Shown: one piece after another, positions 62,170 to 64,000 of the stretch
Layout of the letters: each line of letters starts with the position of its first letter
Numbering within the stretch: position 1 is the stretch's first letter
Assembly: GCF_000418325.1 (NCBI RefSeq)
Contig: NC_021658.1
Location: forward strand, 12,504,501-12,568,500
Source: Sorangium cellulosum So0157-2
Lineage (GTDB): Bacteria > Myxococcota_A > Polyangia > Polyangiales > Polyangiaceae
Direction of reading: 5' to 3'
DNA: 64,000 nt
Notes under the pieces: model-generated
The model's input: only the letters and a program-made list of their open reading frames with translations
Database searches by the model: none
What the model was told of the DNA's origin: nothing
Program-made: the position numbers and the translations under genes

Positions 62170-63533
62170 GACCGCCGGAGCAGCTCCGGCACCACCTCGC
62201 CGTCGCGCAGATGCGCGAGCGGGGGGATGCCGAAGGCGAACAGGAAGGTGGCGAGCAGGTCCGGCGGGGCGATCGGCCGAGGCCCGCCCTGGAACGTCTT
62301 CGCCGGGGCCGGCAGGAGCTGCTCCGGGTCGGTCTTGCCGAACGAGATGCCCCCGCGGAAGCGGGGGGAGATCACCATCGCCGAGTTGTTGGGGTAGTGG
62401 TCGCGGCCCATCGCCGTGTTGAGCTGGGGCGTGCGGCAGAAGTCGCTCGTCACGAGGATGTGCGTGTGATCCGAGAGCTTCTTGCCGGCCCGGGTCGGGT
62501 GCGGGGTCTTGTCGAGCGAGCCGAGGAGGGCGGCGATGAGGTCGAAGAGCTCCTGCTGCGTGGCCGCGTGCTGGCGGTAGTTGCTCGTGTGCGTGTCGAA
62601 CCCGTCGCATGCGAAGCTCACGCAGCGGACCACGTTCCGCCGCATGGCCTCGATCGCGAACGCCGCGTTGACGGCCGCCTGCCTGGCGAAGCGGGCCTTG
62701 TGGTCGAGCTCCGGGTGCGCCTGGATGAGCTTGCCCCTGGAGAACACGTCCTGGAGCCCGGCGTTCAGCATCCTGCCCAGCGCTTCCGACTGGATCGCGA
62801 AGCCGTTCAGGGCGTCGGTGTAGCGCGATCGCGCGGCGAGGGACCTGGCCTCCTCGGAGAGGAGCGCGGTCACCGCGGCGCGGTCCTCGTCGGTGTCGTA
62901 GTGCCGCGCGCGGGCGAGGGAGCGGCTGATCGTGCCGATGTCGCCGACCGTGAGCGGGACGGCGCGCCGGTCGAGGCGATCGCCCACGAACGCCGAGGGG
63001 AACTGCACGGAGACGGCGGGGAAGGTCTGGCTGGCGCCGAGCTCGCTGGCGCAGATGGCGTCGAGGCTGGAGGCCATGACGCGGCCGCCGCTCAGGTGCC
63101 GCCCGGTGGTCGCGAAGGCGGTGCCGTCGGGGTGGCTCACGGTGTTCATCGCCAGGCCGTTGACGATGCACAGCCGGTCGTGGAGGTCCGCGAGGGCGCC
63201 GATGCCGGGGCCGAACGTGAGGCTCGAGCCCTTGGGCGTAACGGGCGCGAAGCTCTTCGCGCCGCCGGCCGCGGGCGCGTCGACCCAGAGGCGGAGCGGC
63301 GCCGTGTCGGTGTTGTCGGTCGTCGCCGGGGTCACGAGCCCCTTGCTCTCGTTCCGCGGGTCGGCCCAGAGCGTCACGTCCCAGCCGCCGGACGCGTGGA
63401 TGAAGAGGAAGAACTCGTCCTGCGCCGCGTTGGCGTGCGCGGCGAGCGCGCGCGCCGGCAGGCCGAGGACGCCGGAGAGCGCCGCGCCCGCGGCGGCCTG
63501 GAGCAGCGCGCGGCGCGGGAGACCAGGGGCCAT
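62166..63533 (-). CDS. DUF1501 exported protein
   Basis: 455 residues from the ATG at 63533. A Tat-like signal (LPRRALLQAAAGAALSGVLG) precedes the DUF1501 domain: FFLFIHASGGWDVTLWADPR (the usual F...GG.D..D region), GIGALADLHDRLCIVNGLAM, VSHPDGTAFATTGRHLSGGR, CVSFACDGFDTHTSNYRQHA, and HTHILVTSDFCRTPQLNTAM ending with the metal-site GRDHYPNNSAMV. This is a sulfatase/phosphatase-like fold with unknown reaction, often paired with DUF1800 proteins, or with haem proteins as here. It overlaps the cytochrome gene by 4 bp (GTGA), so they are co-translated. All expected motifs present. Confidence 0.93.
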   Translation of the reverse strand: MAPGLPRRALLQAAAGAALSGVLGLPARALAAHANAAQDEFFLFIHASGGWDVTLWADPRNESKGLVTPATTDNTDTAPLRLWVDAPAAGGAKSFAPVTPKGSSLTFGPGIGALADLHDRLCIVNGLAMNTVSHPDGTAFATTGRHLSGGRVMASSLDAICASELGASQTFPAVSVQFPSAFVGDRLDRRAVPLTVGDIGTISRSLARARHYDTDEDRAAVTALLSEEARSLAARSRYTDALNGFAIQSEALGRMLNAGLQDVFSRGKLIQAHPELDHKARFARQAAVNAAFAIEAMRRNVVRCVSFACDGFDTHTSNYRQHAATQQELFDLIAALLGSLDKTPHPTRAGKKLSDHTHILVTSDFCRTPQLNTAMGRDHYPNNSAMVISPRFRGGISFGKTDPEQLLPAPAKTFQGGPRPIAPPDLLATFLFAFGIPPLAHLRDGEVVPELLRRS

Positions 63534-63710
63534 CGCGAGCGCAGTTTGCCCCCGGCGGTGCCAGCGCGCAAGAGAGCGCGGCTGCGCGGGCCGGCATCGA
63601 TGCGCGATGCGGCGCGCGGTCAGCGGCGCGATCTCCGGCCCGACCGGCCCGCTTGCTCCCGTGCCTGCTCTTCTCCATGCTCCGGTTGCCCCGCGTGTCG
63701 AGCGTTCCCC

Positions 63711-64000
63711 ATGATCCAGCGCATCCCCATCGGCGTCTCCGATTTCCGCGATCTGCGCGAGCGCGGGCTCGTCTACGTCGACAAGACGCACCTCATCCAG
63801 GAGCTGCTCGATCGTCCGGGGCTCCTTGGTCTCCTGCTCCCGCGGCCGCGCCGGTTCGGCAAGACGCTGAACCTGTCGATGCTCCGGTACTTCTTCGAGC
63901 GGCGCCACGAGGACCTGTCGCACCTCTTCGAGGGCCTTTCGATCTGGCGTGCGGGCGAGGCGTACCGGGAGCACTTCCAGCGCTATCCGGTCGTGTTCAT
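63711..64000 (+). CDS. AAA-like ATPase/DUF1703-type protein, N-terminal part (partial)
   Basis: Open from the ATG at 63711 to the window edge. It starts MIQRIPIGVSDFRDLRERGL, continues VYVDKTHLIQELLDRPGLLG and LLLPRPRRFGKTLNLSMLRY. This is the well-known beginning of the AAA-ATPase-like (PF09820) family, whose C-terminus normally carries a PD-(D/E)XK nuclease domain (DUF1703). The P-loop is of the degenerate RPRRFGKT form typical of the family. Such genes are multiplied in myxobacteria and anaerobes and may be involved in mobile-element or defence functions. The rest lies outside. Confidence 0.88.
   Translation, partial: MIQRIPIGVSDFRDLRERGLVYVDKTHLIQELLDRPGLLGLLLPRPRRFGKTLNLSMLRYFFERRHEDLSHLFEGLSIWRAGEAYREHFQRYPVVF

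Noticed and set aside
58981..62397. 1,138-codon plus-strand open frame
   Set aside because: Runs antisense across the phosphatase, cytochrome and DUF1501 genes, all of which have convincing motifs; composition is Arg/Ala/Glu-biased as expected for a shadow.
1..64000. tRNA or rRNA genes
   Set aside because: Looked for T-loop GGTTCGAATCC-type signatures and rRNA-like conserved blocks on both strands; none was convincing by eye. A tRNAscan run would settle it.

Overview
The window is very GC-rich, densely coding DNA whose gene content points to a myxobacterium of the Polyangiales (Sorangium/Polyangium type). The signs are eukaryote-like Ser/Thr kinases and a PPP phosphatase, many lipoproteins with low-complexity Gly/Ala/Pro spacers, paired DUF1552/DUF1592 and DUF1501/cytochrome genes, a MopE-type metal-binding protein, secreted plant-polymer enzymes and lectins, and heavily decayed insertion sequences. 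The assignment rests on gene content alone; no rRNA or other phylogenetic marker is present except the first part of enolase.

Region by region. 1-346: 5' end of enolase (minus). 673-2413: a TssL/DotU protein and a short TssM/IcmF-like NTPase, with no other type VI genes in view. 2690-8496: a 1,809-residue kinase-like/AAA/GAF/PAS/HWE histidine kinase overlapping its receiver. 8755-13414: Hsp20, a frameshifted nuclease-like gene, a B-lectin, a DsbA-like lipoprotein and a Pro-rich membrane protein. 13548-17744: a methyltransferase divergent from a TetR regulator, then a three-gene operon of a Cys-rich MopE/EF-hand/haem lipoprotein, an MNIO (DUF692) enzyme and its DUF2063 partner. 17895-25944: a penicillin-acylase-family hydrolase, a TIGR02147 regulator, a lipoprotein with a frameshift inside a coding tandem repeat, and an operon of a CHAT-like protease, a thioredoxin-like lipoprotein and a trypco2 protein.

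26156-35860: IS91-like remnant, an ECF sigma/anti-sigma/DsbA operon, an internally deleted SDR gene fused to an IS fragment, two esterases, a putative wall hydrolase and a GH11 xylanase. Two copies of the palindrome GTGAACGTTCAC lie beside the carbohydrate-active genes. 36009-49159 is a rearrangement-rich island: GST, a 1,014-bp duplicated end of the SUV3-like helicase gene, a 511-bp tandem duplication, IS21 and IS1380 remnants, minisatellites, a palindromic element, a J-domain pseudogene, small secreted proteins, a six-repeat WTH lectin-like protein, and the intact helicase. 49160-64000: a membrane Ser/Thr kinase, two small lipoproteins, an aldo/keto reductase, the DUF1592-DUF1552 pair, a Kunitz-type lipoprotein interrupted by a 16-nt homopolymer, a PPP phosphatase, the DUF1501-cytochrome pair, and the start of an AAA-like gene.

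Best candidates for undescribed biology: (a) the exported CHAT-like / thioredoxin-like / trypco2 operon at 23875-25944; (b) the MNIO operon at 14934-17744, where the only nearby possible substrate is a large Cys-rich haem lipoprotein instead of a small precursor; (c) the probable pseudokinase-histidine kinase fusion at 2690-8119; (d) the orphan TssL plus mini-TssM pair; and (e) two loci (22433 and 58602) where a coding repeat or homopolymer disrupts a lipoprotein in a way that suggests either phase variation or assembly error.
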